From assembly GCF_003014615.1 (NCBI RefSeq), contig NZ_PYGI01000020.1, positions 29,368 to 93,367 of the forward strand: a stretch of DNA of 64,000 bases. The letters run 5' to 3'. A program made the translations under genes and the position numbers. The stretch comes from Marinobacterium halophilum. GTDB taxonomy: Bacteria; Pseudomonadota; Gammaproteobacteria; Pseudomonadales; Balneatricaceae. The notes beneath the pieces were generated by a model. It had not been told where the DNA came from. It made no database searches and was given only the letters and a program-made list of their open reading frames with translations. Each line of letters begins with the position of its first letter. Positions within the stretch are counted from its first letter, which is position 1. Below are positions 26,107 through 35,485 of this stretch, piece after piece.

Positions 26107-27557
26107 CAGTTGCCGCTATCCAGCTCCAGACGCGCCTTATCCACCAATTCAGCGGGCAGTTCTTTCTGCACGGACACGCCCAGATCCTTGAACTCGGCAG
26201 CCTGCTTGATCAGGTTGCCACGCCCCGAATACAGCTGACCGAAAGCACGATCATAGCTGGCGCGGGCACCATCCAGTTTTTTGCCCACATCCTGCATACT
26301 GGTCAGGAAGCTGTTGAGTTTGGTGTAGAATTTCTCGGCACGGTCGGCCAGTTCGGCGGTATGTTTGCTTTGATCCTCAAAACGCCACAGCTGGCGCACG
26401 ATATTGAGGCTGGTCAGCAGCGTGGTGGGTGTAGCCACCAGCACATTCTGTTCCAATGCGCGCTGATACAGAGTTTCGTCCGCTTTCAGGGCTTCAACAT
26501 AGGCCGATTCAATCGGCACGAACATGATGACGATCTCCGGCGAATTAATGCCGGGAAGACGATCATAGCGCCGTTCGGCCAGTTCCTTGATCCGATCGGA
26601 CACGGCACGGGCGTGTTCACGCAGTGCCTGCTGGCGCTCACCTTCCTTCTCGGCATTAACGTAACGGGTATAGGCCGCCAGTGAGGTCTTGGCATCAATG
26701 ATCAGGTGCTTGTTGCCAGGCAGATAGACGATGGCATCGGGCCGCTGACGCCCCTCTTCGGTGGTAATGCTGACCTCACGCTTGTAATCCTGCCCCAACC
26801 TCAGACCGGCATTGTCGAGCACATTTTCCAGCATCAACTCGCCCCAGTTGCCCTGCACTTTTTTCTGTCCCTGCAGCGCACTGGTAAGTTTCTCGGCCTG
26901 GTCAGTGATCGCCTGGTTCAGTTGCTGCAGGTTTTGCAGTTCGGTACGCAGTTGCACGCGCTGTTCAGTCTCGCGCAGGTGAATGTGTTCCACCTTTTCG
27001 CGAAAGCCTTTCATCTCATGCTGAATCGGGTTGAGCAGCTGGCTCAGGCTCTGCTGACTCATTTCGGTGAACGCCTTGCCCTTGCGCTCCAGAATCTCAC
27101 TGGCCAACTGTTCGAACTCCTGCTTCAGCCGTTCACGGCTCTGCTCAAGCTGCTGGAGCTGTTCACGGAAATGCAGCTCCTGTTGCTCGCGGCGCGAGGT
27201 CAGTGCACTGTGCTCAGACTGCAATTGCTGGTATTCGCCCTGTAGCTGTTGATGACGCTGTTGCTCCTGTTGCCACCATTGCTGGTACTGTTCCAGGGTT
27301 TGGTCACGCTCTTCACCACGGGACTGCATCCGACCCAATTCGATCTGCAGCTGTGTCTGTTCCTGCTGCAGCGACAGACTCTGGTCACGCAGCATGTCGG
27401 CTTCATCCTGCAGCTGCTCGGCATGCCGTTGCAGCTGTTCGTTGAGTGCTTGTACCTGCTGCAGCACGGCAGACGTGCGCCAACGGGTCAACGCCCACAC
27501 CGATAGGGCAACCAGACAGGAGGCAATCAAGGTGGGGAGCAGTATGTCCAATGTCAT
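26106..27557 (-). CDS. rmuC: DNA recombination protein RmuC
   Basis: A 483-residue protein with an N-terminal membrane anchor (about residues 5-22), a long Gln/Glu-rich coiled coil (about 25-215) and the C-terminal RmuC nuclease-like domain (RQRPDAIVYLPGNKHLIIDAKTSL, FVPIESAYVEAL, LATPTTLLTSL-like). It limits inversions and recombination at inverted repeats in E. coli. The start is the ATG at 27557. Length and motifs are complete. The spacer 27558-27847 shows nothing I can assign. Confidence 0.94.
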   Translation of the reverse strand: MTLDILLPTLIASCLVALSVWALTRWRTSAVLQQVQALNEQLQRHAEQLQDEADMLRDQSLSLQQEQTQLQIELGRMQSRGEERDQTLEQYQQWWQQEQQRHQQLQGEYQQLQSEHSALTSRREQQELHFREQLQQLEQSRERLKQEFEQLASEILERKGKAFTEMSQQSLSQLLNPIQHEMKGFREKVEHIHLRETEQRVQLRTELQNLQQLNQAITDQAEKLTSALQGQKKVQGNWGELMLENVLDNAGLRLGQDYKREVSITTEEGRQRPDAIVYLPGNKHLIIDAKTSLAAYTRYVNAEKEGERQQALREHARAVSDRIKELAERRYDRLPGINSPEIVIMFVPIESAYVEALKADETLYQRALEQNVLVATPTTLLTSLNIVRQLWRFEDQSKHTAELADRAEKFYTKLNSFLTSMQDVGKKLDGARASYDRAFGQLYSGRGNLIKQAAEFKDLGVSVQKELPAELVDKARLELDSGN

Positions 27558-27847
27558 CAATATTCGGTCCGCAACGGGTTTTCAACAGGTTCACAACAAA
27601 CATGCCCATATTAGCAGACCCCAAGCTTCACACTCACCCATAGATGCTTACCCAATGCCCAGTACCGGCTACCCTGTGTTCAGGTCAGCGGCAACGTAGC
27701 CAGAGTCATTAGCCGTGTGGAGAGCAGCGCGGGTGTGATGGTGGCACCCTGAAAGTCTGAATGATTTCGACCCACGCATGATAGATCTATAAGTTATAAA
27801 AACTAAATAATTCCCAGCTGTTCAGTAAAGAGCCTGTGCAACAATAA

Positions 27848-28180
27848 CTAGACCTCTGGCAACCGGTCGATCTGTGCGGCCAGGATGAAATCATTCTCGT
27901 GCAGCCCTCCGATCTTATGGGTCCAGATTTCAACGGTTGCATGGCCCCAGCCAAAGAGGATTTCAGGATGGTGCCCCATCGCCTCGGCCAAGTGGCCCAC
28001 ATGGTTGACGAACATCAGTGCCGTATTGAAGTCGGGAAAAATGAATTCGCGTCGGATACGACTGGCATTATCCGATAACTGCCAATCGTCCAGCTGTTCC
28101 AGATAGGGTGTAATTTCCTCCCGCTTCAGGGCGGGCACGCCGCCTTTGCACGGTACACAGCGTTTATCGGCCAGTGACAT
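27848..28180 (-). CDS. phhB: 4a-hydroxytetrahydrobiopterin dehydratase
   Basis: A 110-residue pterin-4a-carbinolamine dehydratase with FVNHVGHLAEAMGHHPEI and the following WGHATVEIWTHKIGGLHENDF, covering the conserved active-site histidines. It regenerates the pterin cofactor of phenylalanine hydroxylase; related proteins also occur beside molybdenum enzyme genes. GGAGG precedes the ATG. It stands alone here, divergent from the following amidohydrolase gene. Confidence 0.93.
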   Translation of the reverse strand: MSLADKRCVPCKGGVPALKREEITPYLEQLDDWQLSDNASRIRREFIFPDFNTALMFVNHVGHLAEAMGHHPEILFGWGHATVEIWTHKIGGLHENDFILAAQIDRLPEV

Positions 28181-28384
28181 GATATCGCCTCCTGTTTTTA
28201 TCGCTAACGGTTACACATAGTCTAGCTGCTGTCGGCGGTCATGCGCTCAGACAGGAGCGTCCAACAGTTCGATCCAGTGCAGGAACAGTACCTCCTCCGA
28301 AGTGCCCTTTGCAGTGACACACTTGAACCGCCCGCTGTCCGTCAACTAGGCTGAAGGCACCCCATCACCAGGCAAGGAGAGATC

Positions 28385-29545
28385 ATGCAGACGCGATGGA
28401 ATGACATCATCACGGCCGCCATCCAGTTTCGTCACCAACTGCATCGCCAACCGGAACTGAGTTGGCAGGAAGAAAACACCAGTCGCCTGATCCGCGAACA
28501 GCTGGACGCACTGGCCATCCCCTGGCGTGAATGCGCCCGTTACGGCACCGTCGCCACGCTGGCCGCTGATGCTGCGGGTACTCATATTGCCCTGCGCGGT
28601 GATATCGATGCCCTGCCGATCGAAGAGCTGGCCGACCTGCCCTACCGCTCCGAAACCAAGGGCAAAATGCATGCCTGCGGCCACGATGGCCATACGGCTA
28701 CGCTCTGGGCAGCCGCCGCCTGGCTGAAGGCACACGAAGATCAATTACCGGGACCGGTGACACTGCTGTTCCAGCCGGCCGAAGAAGGTGGCCACGGTGC
28801 CCGCAGCATGATTGAGGATGGTGCGCTGACGGGGGTCGAACGCATCTACGGCTGGCACAACTGGCCGGCAATCCCGTACGGGCAAGCCGTATGCCCCGAC
28901 GGGCCGGTCATGTCCGGCAATGGTACCTTCGAGATCGAACTGTGCGGCAAGGGCGGACACGCCAGTCAGCCTGAGCTGTGCCGCGACCCGGTACTGGCTG
29001 CCGCCGCCATTACCCTGAATCTGCAACAGATCGTCAGCCGCCGCCTGCCGCCACAATCGGCCAGTGTGGTCAGCGTCACCCAGATCGAAGCGATCAGTGC
29101 GCCCACCGTCACGCCTGAACGGGTGATGATGGGCGGCAGCGTCCGCCTGGCCCAACCGGAGCTGCGCGATACCATCAACACACTTATCGAGGAGATCAGC
29201 GTGGACACGGCCCGCAGCTACGGAGTCAGTGCTCGGGTCAAGACCGTCAAACGTTATGAAGCCACGATCAACCACGCCGAGGCCGCTGCCGACTGCCGCA
29301 AGGCCCTGGCGGACGGGCTGGGGGCAGATTGGCAATGTGACAGCATCCATCTGCCCATTATGGCGTCAGAAGATTTCAGCTATTACCTGAACGAAGTGCC
29401 CGGTGCCTTTGCGCTGATCGGCATGGCCCGTGAAGATAATTTCCAGGCACCCTGTCATAGCCCGCACTACCGTTTTAACGACGATCTGATCCCTGTTGTA
29501 GTCACGATGTTTGCTCGCCTTTGCGGTGCGCCTATGCCCAAATAA
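28385..29545 (+). CDS. M20 amidohydrolase, probable N-acetyl-diaminobutyrate deacetylase
   Basis: A 386-residue zinc amidohydrolase of the hippurate hydrolase/aminoacylase group. Metal motifs are HACGHDGHTA and PAEEGGHGA, with a later histidine near HSPHYRF. The next three genes encode ectoine-degrading enzymes, so the likely role is removal of the acetyl group from N-alpha-acetyl-2,4-diaminobutyrate, as proposed for M20-type (DoeB2) members in some species; the classical DoeB is from a different family. AAGGAGAG precedes the ATG. A hairpin separates it from the aminotransferase gene. Confidence 0.82.
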   Translation: MQTRWNDIITAAIQFRHQLHRQPELSWQEENTSRLIREQLDALAIPWRECARYGTVATLAADAAGTHIALRGDIDALPIEELADLPYRSETKGKMHACGHDGHTATLWAAAAWLKAHEDQLPGPVTLLFQPAEEGGHGARSMIEDGALTGVERIYGWHNWPAIPYGQAVCPDGPVMSGNGTFEIELCGKGGHASQPELCRDPVLAAAAITLNLQQIVSRRLPPQSASVVSVTQIEAISAPTVTPERVMMGGSVRLAQPELRDTINTLIEEISVDTARSYGVSARVKTVKRYEATINHAEAAADCRKALADGLGADWQCDSIHLPIMASEDFSYYLNEVPGAFALIGMAREDNFQAPCHSPHYRFNDDLIPVVVTMFARLCGAPMPK

Positions 29546-29558
29546 TTGAACGCTAACG

Positions 29559-29590
29559 GCCGGAAGCCAAAATGATTTTTGGCCTTCGGC
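29559..29590. repeat. Hairpin between amidohydrolase and aminotransferase genes
   Basis: A 14-base imperfect stem (29559-29572 with 29577-29590, one mismatch and one G-T pair) with a TGAT loop, 13 bases after the stop codon. It could be a weak terminator or an mRNA processing element. The remaining 180 bases to the next gene hold only its ribosome site (GAAGGAG). Confidence 0.4.
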
Positions 29591-29769
29591 TTGCCCCATG
29601 TCATTTTGTCTCCTACGTTGAACGTATCGTTCACCGTCAACCGGCTTTCGGGCCGCATGCATTAACTCGGCTGTACCTCTCCCGGTCACGCACCGGCACA
29701 CATACCCTGATCATTCCTGCAGACCACCTGCAGACGCGCTGTCATACATTGTCGTAGAAGGAGATCAAC

Positions 29770-31032
29770 ATGGAACTGTTCGAACAGTGGGAATCCGATA
29801 TCCGCGGCTACTCGCGCGCTTACCCGACCGTTTTTACATCCGCATCCAATGCCCGCCAATTCGATGAGCAGGGACGCAGTTATATCGATTTCTTCGCCGG
29901 TGCCGGGGTGCTCAACTTCGGCCATAACAATCCACACATGAAAAAGGCACTGATACGCTTCATCGAAGCCGATGGCGTGGCCCACAGTTTGGATATGGCG
30001 ACCAGCGTCAAGCGCGACTTCATCGGTGCCTTTGTCGATACCATCCTTAAACCCCGTGACTGGAACTACAAGCTGCAATTCATGGGCCCCACCGGTACCA
30101 ACGCAGTGGAAGCCGCGCTCAAGCTGGCCCGTCGTGTCACCGGCCGCAGTCAGGTGATCGCTTTCAGTCAAGGCTTCCACGGCATGACCTTGGGCGCGTT
30201 GGCCTGCACCGCCAACCAGTATTTCCGCAACGCGGCCGGGGTGCCGCTGAACCATGTGACCCACGCCCCTTTCGAGACCACTTCCGGTTGCGGCATGGGC
30301 TGCCTGAAGACCCTGCGCGAAGCACTGGAGAACGGCTCCAGCGGCTATGATGCACCGGCCGCCTTCATCATCGAGCCGATCCAGGCCGAGGGCGGGGTCA
30401 ATATTGCCAGCCGTGAATGGCTGCTGGAACTGCAGCAACTGGCGCGGGATACCGGCGCACTGCTGATCGTGGACGACATTCAGGCCGGTTGTGGCCGCAC
30501 CGGCAGCTACTTCAGTTTTGATGATATCGGTCTGGAGCCAGACATCATCTGTCTGGCCAAGGGGATCGGCGGCTTCGGTACACCACTGGCGATGAATCTG
30601 GTCAAGCCCGCGCACGATGCCCATTGGCAGCCCGGTGAGCATACCGGCACCTTCCGTGGGCAAGGCTTTTCCTTCGTCGCCGGGCGCGAGGCGCTACGTT
30701 ACTTCGAGAATGACGAGTTGATGCAGCAAACGCGAGACCGTGGCGAGCAGGTCAATGCCCGCTTGCAGGCCGTGGCCGCACAGTATCCAGAGGCCGGTTT
30801 TGCCGTACGTGGACGCGGCATGATGCAGGCACTGGATGTGGTCGACGGTGCCCGCGCCAAGGCGATCGCCCGCGAGTGTTTCGAGACCGGCCTGCTGGTC
30901 GGCCCCTGCGGCGTCGGCGGCCGCGTCATCAAGCTGATTCCGCCGCTGACCATCCCCGATGACGATCTGGAACAGGGGCTGCGCCTGCTGGAGGCCGCAG
31001 TACACCGTGTGATGGAGGCTGAACATGCGTGA
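29770..31032 (+). CDS. doeD: Diaminobutyrate aminotransferase (ectoine catabolism)
   Basis: A 420-residue class III PLP aminotransferase very like EctB/DoeD, with YIDFFAGAGVLNFGHNNPHM, FMGPTGTNAVEAALKLARR, the aspartate site VDDIQAGCGRTG and the PLP lysine in CLAKGIGGFG. In this operon it most likely removes the 4-amino group of 2,4-diaminobutyrate formed from ectoine, giving aspartate semialdehyde. The biosynthetic ectA and ectC genes are absent nearby, which favours the catabolic role. It overlaps the next gene by eight bases. Confidence 0.85.
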   Translation: MELFEQWESDIRGYSRAYPTVFTSASNARQFDEQGRSYIDFFAGAGVLNFGHNNPHMKKALIRFIEADGVAHSLDMATSVKRDFIGAFVDTILKPRDWNYKLQFMGPTGTNAVEAALKLARRVTGRSQVIAFSQGFHGMTLGALACTANQYFRNAAGVPLNHVTHAPFETTSGCGMGCLKTLREALENGSSGYDAPAAFIIEPIQAEGGVNIASREWLLELQQLARDTGALLIVDDIQAGCGRTGSYFSFDDIGLEPDIICLAKGIGGFGTPLAMNLVKPAHDAHWQPGEHTGTFRGQGFSFVAGREALRYFENDELMQQTRDRGEQVNARLQAVAAQYPEAGFAVRGRGMMQALDVVDGARAKAIARECFETGLLVGPCGVGGRVIKLIPPLTIPDDDLEQGLRLLEAAVHRVMEAEHA

Positions 31033-32290
31033 ACGTGACGACATGACCTTTCCGATAGAGGAATATCAGCGCCGCATCGCCGAGCTGCGCCAGCGCATGA
31101 CTCAACGCCTGCTTGACGCGGTGATCATCACTGACCCCGAGAACCTGATGTACCTGACCGACTACCAGACCACCGGCTATTCCTATTTTCAGGCGCTGGT
31201 GGTGCCGCTGGATGACGAGCCATTCATGATCACGCGGATGATGGAGGAGTCCAACGTCCATGCCCGCACCTGGGTAGAGAAAACACGGCCCTATTCCGAC
31301 ACCGGCGATGCCATCCAGATGCTGATCGAAGCGCTGCGCGAGTTTGGCTTGTCGGACAAGGTACTGGGCTACGAACGCAACAGTTACTTTTTTCCCGCCT
31401 ATCATCAGGACTACTTCAAGACCGCATTCAAGGGCGGCCGCCTGATGGACTGTTTCGGGATCGTCGAGGAAGGCCGCAAGTGCAAGTCAGCGGCCGAGTT
31501 GGATGTCATGCGCATGTCGGCTCGTGCGGCCCGTGCCGGAATGGCCGCCGGGATCGAGGTGTGTCGTCCCGGTGTCACCGAGAACGAAATTGGCGGCGCC
31601 ATCAGCGCCGCCATGTTCAATGCCGGCGGCGACTTCCCGGCAGTGATGCCCTATGTCACCTCAGGCCCGCGCACCATGATTGGCCATGCCACCTGGGAGG
31701 GCCGCACGGTACAGCCCGGCGAGCATGTGTTTCTGGAAGTGGGTGGCTGCTACCGGCGCTACCATACCGCGCTGATGCGCACGGTGGTGTGTGGCGAACT
31801 GAGCGACTCCATGTACAAGGCGCAGGAGACCATGAAATATGCCCTGCAGCAGTTGCGTCAGGAGCTGCGTCCGGGCCTGACCGTGTCTGACGCCGACAAT
31901 CTTGTGCGCACGATCATTACCGACAACGATGTTGGTGCCCGACTCATTACCCGTTCAGGCTACTCCATCGGCATCGCCTTCCCGCCCAGCTGGGACGAGG
32001 GTTACATCGTCAGCCTCAAGGGCGGCGACAGCTCAGTGCTGGAGCCGGGCATGACCTTCCACATCATTCCCTGGATGTGGGGCGTGGACGGAGACAAAAC
32101 CTGCGGCATCTCAGATACCTTTTACATCACCGAGCGCGGCTGTGGCTCCTTCTTCGAAGACGTGCCCCAGGACTTTTCTCTCAAGCCTGGCCCAGACAAC
32201 AGCAAGTTACCCACACCGATCAGCGCCATTGCCTCTGCAGGCAAGGACATAAAATCCAAGGTGACGCGCAAGCAGGGAGGAGAATCCTGA
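31025..32290 (+). CDS. doeA: Ectoine hydrolase (M24/creatinase fold)
   Basis: A 421-residue protein of the Xaa-Pro peptidase/creatinase fold, resembling DoeA/EutD, which opens the ectoine ring to N-acetyl-2,4-diaminobutyrate. The usual metal-binding aspartates of M24 peptidases are changed: the strand reads FLEVGGCYRRYHTALMRT where peptidases have D and HSD. This creatinase-like loss of ligands fits a ring hydrolase, not a peptidase. It starts within the aminotransferase gene and its stop overlaps the aldehyde dehydrogenase start (TGATG). Confidence 0.85.
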   Translation: MRERDDMTFPIEEYQRRIAELRQRMTQRLLDAVIITDPENLMYLTDYQTTGYSYFQALVVPLDDEPFMITRMMEESNVHARTWVEKTRPYSDTGDAIQMLIEALREFGLSDKVLGYERNSYFFPAYHQDYFKTAFKGGRLMDCFGIVEEGRKCKSAAELDVMRMSARAARAGMAAGIEVCRPGVTENEIGGAISAAMFNAGGDFPAVMPYVTSGPRTMIGHATWEGRTVQPGEHVFLEVGGCYRRYHTALMRTVVCGELSDSMYKAQETMKYALQQLRQELRPGLTVSDADNLVRTIITDNDVGARLITRSGYSIGIAFPPSWDEGYIVSLKGGDSSVLEPGMTFHIIPWMWGVDGDKTCGISDTFYITERGCGSFFEDVPQDFSLKPGPDNSKLPTPISAIASAGKDIKSKVTRKQGGES

Positions 32291-33660
32291 TGCAGACTGT
32301 AATCAACCCCACCACCGGCCAGCATTTGCATGAATATCCGGCACTGGATGCAGACGTCATGCAGGCAAGAATCACGGCCGCGTCCACCGCCTTCCGTCAC
32401 TGGCGCACTCGGTCCCTGGCCGAACGTGCTGCTGTATTGAACAAAGTCGCCGCCCTGATGCGCGAGCAGGAAACCGAACTGGCACGACTGATGACGCTGG
32501 AGATGGGCAAACCGGACAGGGAAGCACGTGGCGAAGTCCTCAAGGCCGCCGGGTGCGCCGAGCACTATGCCGAACATGCCGAGGCTTATCTGGCAACATT
32601 GCAACTGTCGTCTGATGCCAGCCGCAGCTATGTACAGCATCTGCCGCTGGGGGCGGTGCTCGGCATTCTGCCCTGGAATGCTCCCTTCTGGCTGGCGTTT
32701 CGCTTCTGCGCACCCGCCCTTATGGCCGGCAATACCTGCCTGATGAAGCACGACCCGCATGTCCCCGCCTGCGCCGAGGCAATTGCAGCACTGTTCGTGC
32801 AGGCAGGCGCACCGGAAGCGATCCTGCAGAACTTGCCGCTGGCCACAGAGGATATCGCTGCCGCCATTCGCCACCCACAGGTACGTGCGGTTTCCTTCAC
32901 CGGTTCCAGCAGCGCCGGCAGCAAGGTGGCCGCGCTGGCTGCAGAACAGATCAAACCGGCCGTACTGGAACTGGGCGGCTCCGATCCCGCCATCGTACTG
33001 GCCGATGCGGACCTGGAGCAGGCAGCCGAACTCATCGCCTTCTCCCGCATGATCAACGCGGGTCAATCCTGTATCGCCGCCAAACGGATCATCGTCGAAG
33101 CACCGGTGCATGACCGCTTTGTCGAGCTGCTGCACACGCGGCTGGAGAAACTGCAGTTGGGCGACCCGGCCGATCCAACAACCGACATCGGCCCCATCGC
33201 CCGTGACGACCTGCGCAACGCACTGGCCCGGCAAGTCGATGCGACCGTGGCCGCCGGTGCCCATTGTCGACTCGGCGGACAGATACCTGATCGCCCCGGC
33301 TTCTTCTATCCGGTGACACTGCTGACCGAGGTCACCAATGATATGCCCGCCTGCCGCGAAGAGACCTTCGGTCCGGTCGCGGTGGTGCTGAAAGCGGATT
33401 CGGCGGAGCACGCCCTGGCGATCGCCAACGACAGTGAATATGGGTTGGCCGCTTCCATCTGGACGGAAACGGCGCGGGGAGAAGCGATGGCACGGGACAT
33501 AGAAGCGGGCCAAGTGGTCGTCAACGGGCTGGTAAAAACCGATGCCCGCTTGCCTAGTGGAGGGATCAAGCGTTCAGGCTATGGCCGCGAGCTGGGACCA
33601 CACGGCATGCTGGAATTCGTTAACGTACAGCAGGTATGGGTCGGGCCCAAACAGGAGTGA
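32290..33660 (+). CDS. doeC: Semialdehyde dehydrogenase of ectoine breakdown
   Basis: A 456-residue NAD(P)-dependent aldehyde dehydrogenase of the succinate-semialdehyde dehydrogenase group. The motifs are intact: ILPWNAPFWL, VSFTGSSSAGSKV, catalytic Glu in LELGGSDP, and catalytic Cys in NAGQSCIAAKR. It probably oxidises aspartate semialdehyde to aspartate at the end of ectoine degradation. The start ATG overlaps the ectoine hydrolase stop. The frame is open further upstream inside the hydrolase gene, but this ATG gives the family N-terminus. Confidence 0.85.
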   Translation: MQTVINPTTGQHLHEYPALDADVMQARITAASTAFRHWRTRSLAERAAVLNKVAALMREQETELARLMTLEMGKPDREARGEVLKAAGCAEHYAEHAEAYLATLQLSSDASRSYVQHLPLGAVLGILPWNAPFWLAFRFCAPALMAGNTCLMKHDPHVPACAEAIAALFVQAGAPEAILQNLPLATEDIAAAIRHPQVRAVSFTGSSSAGSKVAALAAEQIKPAVLELGGSDPAIVLADADLEQAAELIAFSRMINAGQSCIAAKRIIVEAPVHDRFVELLHTRLEKLQLGDPADPTTDIGPIARDDLRNALARQVDATVAAGAHCRLGGQIPDRPGFFYPVTLLTEVTNDMPACREETFGPVAVVLKADSAEHALAIANDSEYGLAASIWTETARGEAMARDIEAGQVVVNGLVKTDARLPSGGIKRSGYGRELGPHGMLEFVNVQQVWVGPKQE

Positions 33661-33981
33661 TCAGGACCCCAGACGCATCAGCAGAATCGCCAGAATCAGC
33701 AGACTGATGCCCAACCAGCTGATCCAGTTCAGGCGCTGGCCAAACACCGCCCAGGTGGCCAGCGCCGTTCCGGTAATCGACAACACGCCCCAGATCGCAT
33801 AGGCGATCAACAGATCCATGGTTTGTACCGCCAGCGCCAGCAAGGCAAAGGCTGCCATGATCGCCACCAGCGCCAATATGCCCCAGGCCCGATGTTTGAA
33901 GCCGCTGGAGCGTTCCAGCGATAAATTGGCAATAATATCGAGCACGACCGAGCCCAACAGGTACAGCATACCGGCACTCAT
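33661..33981 (-). CDS. mdtI: SMR-family exporter subunit, MdtI-like
   Basis: A 106-residue protein with four membrane helices, similar to MdtI of the spermidine exporter pair (SVVLDIIANLSLERSSG, AYAIWG, FGQRLNWISWLG). The membrane acidic residue that is glutamate in most SMR proteins is aspartate here. It overlaps the partner gene by four bases (ATGA), and the two should form a heteromer. It ends directly against the doeC stop on the other strand, so the two units converge with no spacer. Confidence 0.8.
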   Translation of the reverse strand: MSAGMLYLLGSVVLDIIANLSLERSSGFKHRAWGILALVAIMAAFALLALAVQTMDLLIAYAIWGVLSITGTALATWAVFGQRLNWISWLGISLLILAILLMRLGS

Positions 33982-34325
33982 GATGCCGATTCCTGCTGCT
34001 CCTGATAATAGTGACCATAGTTGGTCAGGGCCACACCGACCAGCGCAAGAACCAGACCAGCCGCCTGCAGACCACTGATTTGCTCACCCAGCCACAACAA
34101 TGAGGCCAGCGCGATCAGCACCATGCCCACACCTTCCCAGAAGGCATTGGCGAGGGTAATCGGGATATGCAGCGTCGCGCGGCTCAACAGCAGGTAGGAA
34201 AACCCCACCATCACCAGCGCAATCAGCGTGCCGTACAGCAAATACCCCTCCTCAACGACCAGTTTCATCAACGTGGTGCCCAGCACCTCACCCACAACCG
34301 CCAGAATCAGAAAAATCCAATGCAT
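33978..34325 (-). CDS. mdtJ: SMR-family exporter subunit, MdtJ-like
   Basis: A 115-residue four-helix SMR protein resembling MdtJ, with the conserved glutamate in AVVGEVLGTTLMK and the ANAFWEGVGMV loop. The start is ATG 34325, five bases after GAGG; an upstream in-frame ATG at 34358 has no ribosome site. Gene order mdtJ-mdtI is as in E. coli, where the pair exports spermidine. The substrate here could be a polyamine-like intermediate such as diaminobutyrate; this is speculation from location. Confidence 0.8.
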   Translation of the reverse strand: MHWIFLILAVVGEVLGTTLMKLVVEEGYLLYGTLIALVMVGFSYLLLSRATLHIPITLANAFWEGVGMVLIALASLLWLGEQISGLQAAGLVLALVGVALTNYGHYYQEQQESAS

Positions 34326-34458
34326 CAAATCCTCAACCAGTACCAATGAGCGGTACATTGTTAATATGACGCTACTTTAACGGCTACAGAAAACCGACAC
34401 CAATCACTCAGCGTCAACTATACTGACGCTTACTCAATAACTACATGACCGACCCACC

Positions 34459-35361
34459 ATGCGCATCGAACATCTCTACTATTTCGTAACCGTAGCTGAA
34501 AAAGGCTCTATTGCCGCTGCCGCTGCCGAACTGGGCCGCAACCGCAGCACCCTGAGCATGGCCATCAGCGCACTCGAAGACGAACTGGGTTGCCCTCTGT
34601 TCCAGCGCCGTGGCAACAGCCTGCAGCTATCGGCAACCGGAGAGCTGATTCTGGATGACTGCAACCGCCTCCTCGCCCTGCAGGAAAAGATCGCCTACCG
34701 CTGTGCCAACCCGCCCGGTGAAGAGGTATGCGAACTGTGTATCGGTCGTGATGATGTGCTTACCGAGTCCTTCTGGCGGCGTGTAATCACCCGCATTCGT
34801 ACCACCCTGCCCGGCGTTAGCCTGAGCATGCGCTTTGCAGGTTCCGATGAACTGCCAGAGCTGGTGCGTCAGGGTCAGCTCGATATCGCCTACGCCATGG
34901 CCTTCAACCCGGTCTATTCCGGCGACAGCCTGTGCCAGCGAATTCTGACCAAAACCCGCATGCAATTGATGGCTGCACGTCATCACCGTCTGGCGCGACT
35001 GGGGTACCTGAACGACAGCGATCTTTCGGGATCAACTCAGATCACCTATCTCGACAGCGACCAGCAGGAGCGCTTCCGGCTCAATAATATCGGTGCCGAC
35101 ACCCTTGCCTTAAGTAGCTACGAGCTGATTCGTGACGCCATTCAGGATGGGCTCGGCTGGGGCTACGTACCCGAGCCGCTACTGATCATGGAGGAGGAAG
35201 ACTCCTCTGAATTGAACTTGCTCAACCATGGTCTCAACACCGCCTGGTATCCCTACCTGGTCTACAGCCGCGAGCCCATGAACCCGGAACGCCGCAGCAC
35301 TCCGTTGCAGCAGGTACACCACATTATTATCGATGAAATGGATCAGGCCGGTATCCTGTAA
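34459..35361 (+). CDS. LysR-family regulator
   Basis: A 300-residue LysR-type regulator. Residues 1-60 form the winged helix (LYYFVTVAEKGSIAAAAAELGRNRSTLSMAISALEDELG), and the rest is a substrate-binding domain. It is divergent from mdtJI and follows the ectoine genes, so it may control either. The inducer is unknown. Confidence 0.88.
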   Translation: MRIEHLYYFVTVAEKGSIAAAAAELGRNRSTLSMAISALEDELGCPLFQRRGNSLQLSATGELILDDCNRLLALQEKIAYRCANPPGEEVCELCIGRDDVLTESFWRRVITRIRTTLPGVSLSMRFAGSDELPELVRQGQLDIAYAMAFNPVYSGDSLCQRILTKTRMQLMAARHHRLARLGYLNDSDLSGSTQITYLDSDQQERFRLNNIGADTLALSSYELIRDAIQDGLGWGYVPEPLLIMEEEDSSELNLLNHGLNTAWYPYLVYSREPMNPERRSTPLQQVHHIIIDEMDQAGIL

Positions 35362-35485
35362 TGCCCAATGGCATGAAAACAAACCGATTTAGAACCTTTC
35401 TCTATTAGGCAAGTCGCCCCAGACACTCTAGAATAAAAAATGGTTATAAGGATATAGCACAAAGTAATTTAGCAGCGGAGTTCAC

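Noticed and set aside
26706..27506. Leucine-rich reading frames on the plus strand opposite rmuC
   Set aside because: They are the mirror image of the glutamine/glutamate-rich coiled coil of RmuC; no ribosome site or family match.
29770..31032. Ectoine biosynthesis gene ectB
   Set aside because: No ectA or ectC nearby; the neighbours are hydrolase and semialdehyde dehydrogenase genes, so the catabolic aminotransferase is the better reading.
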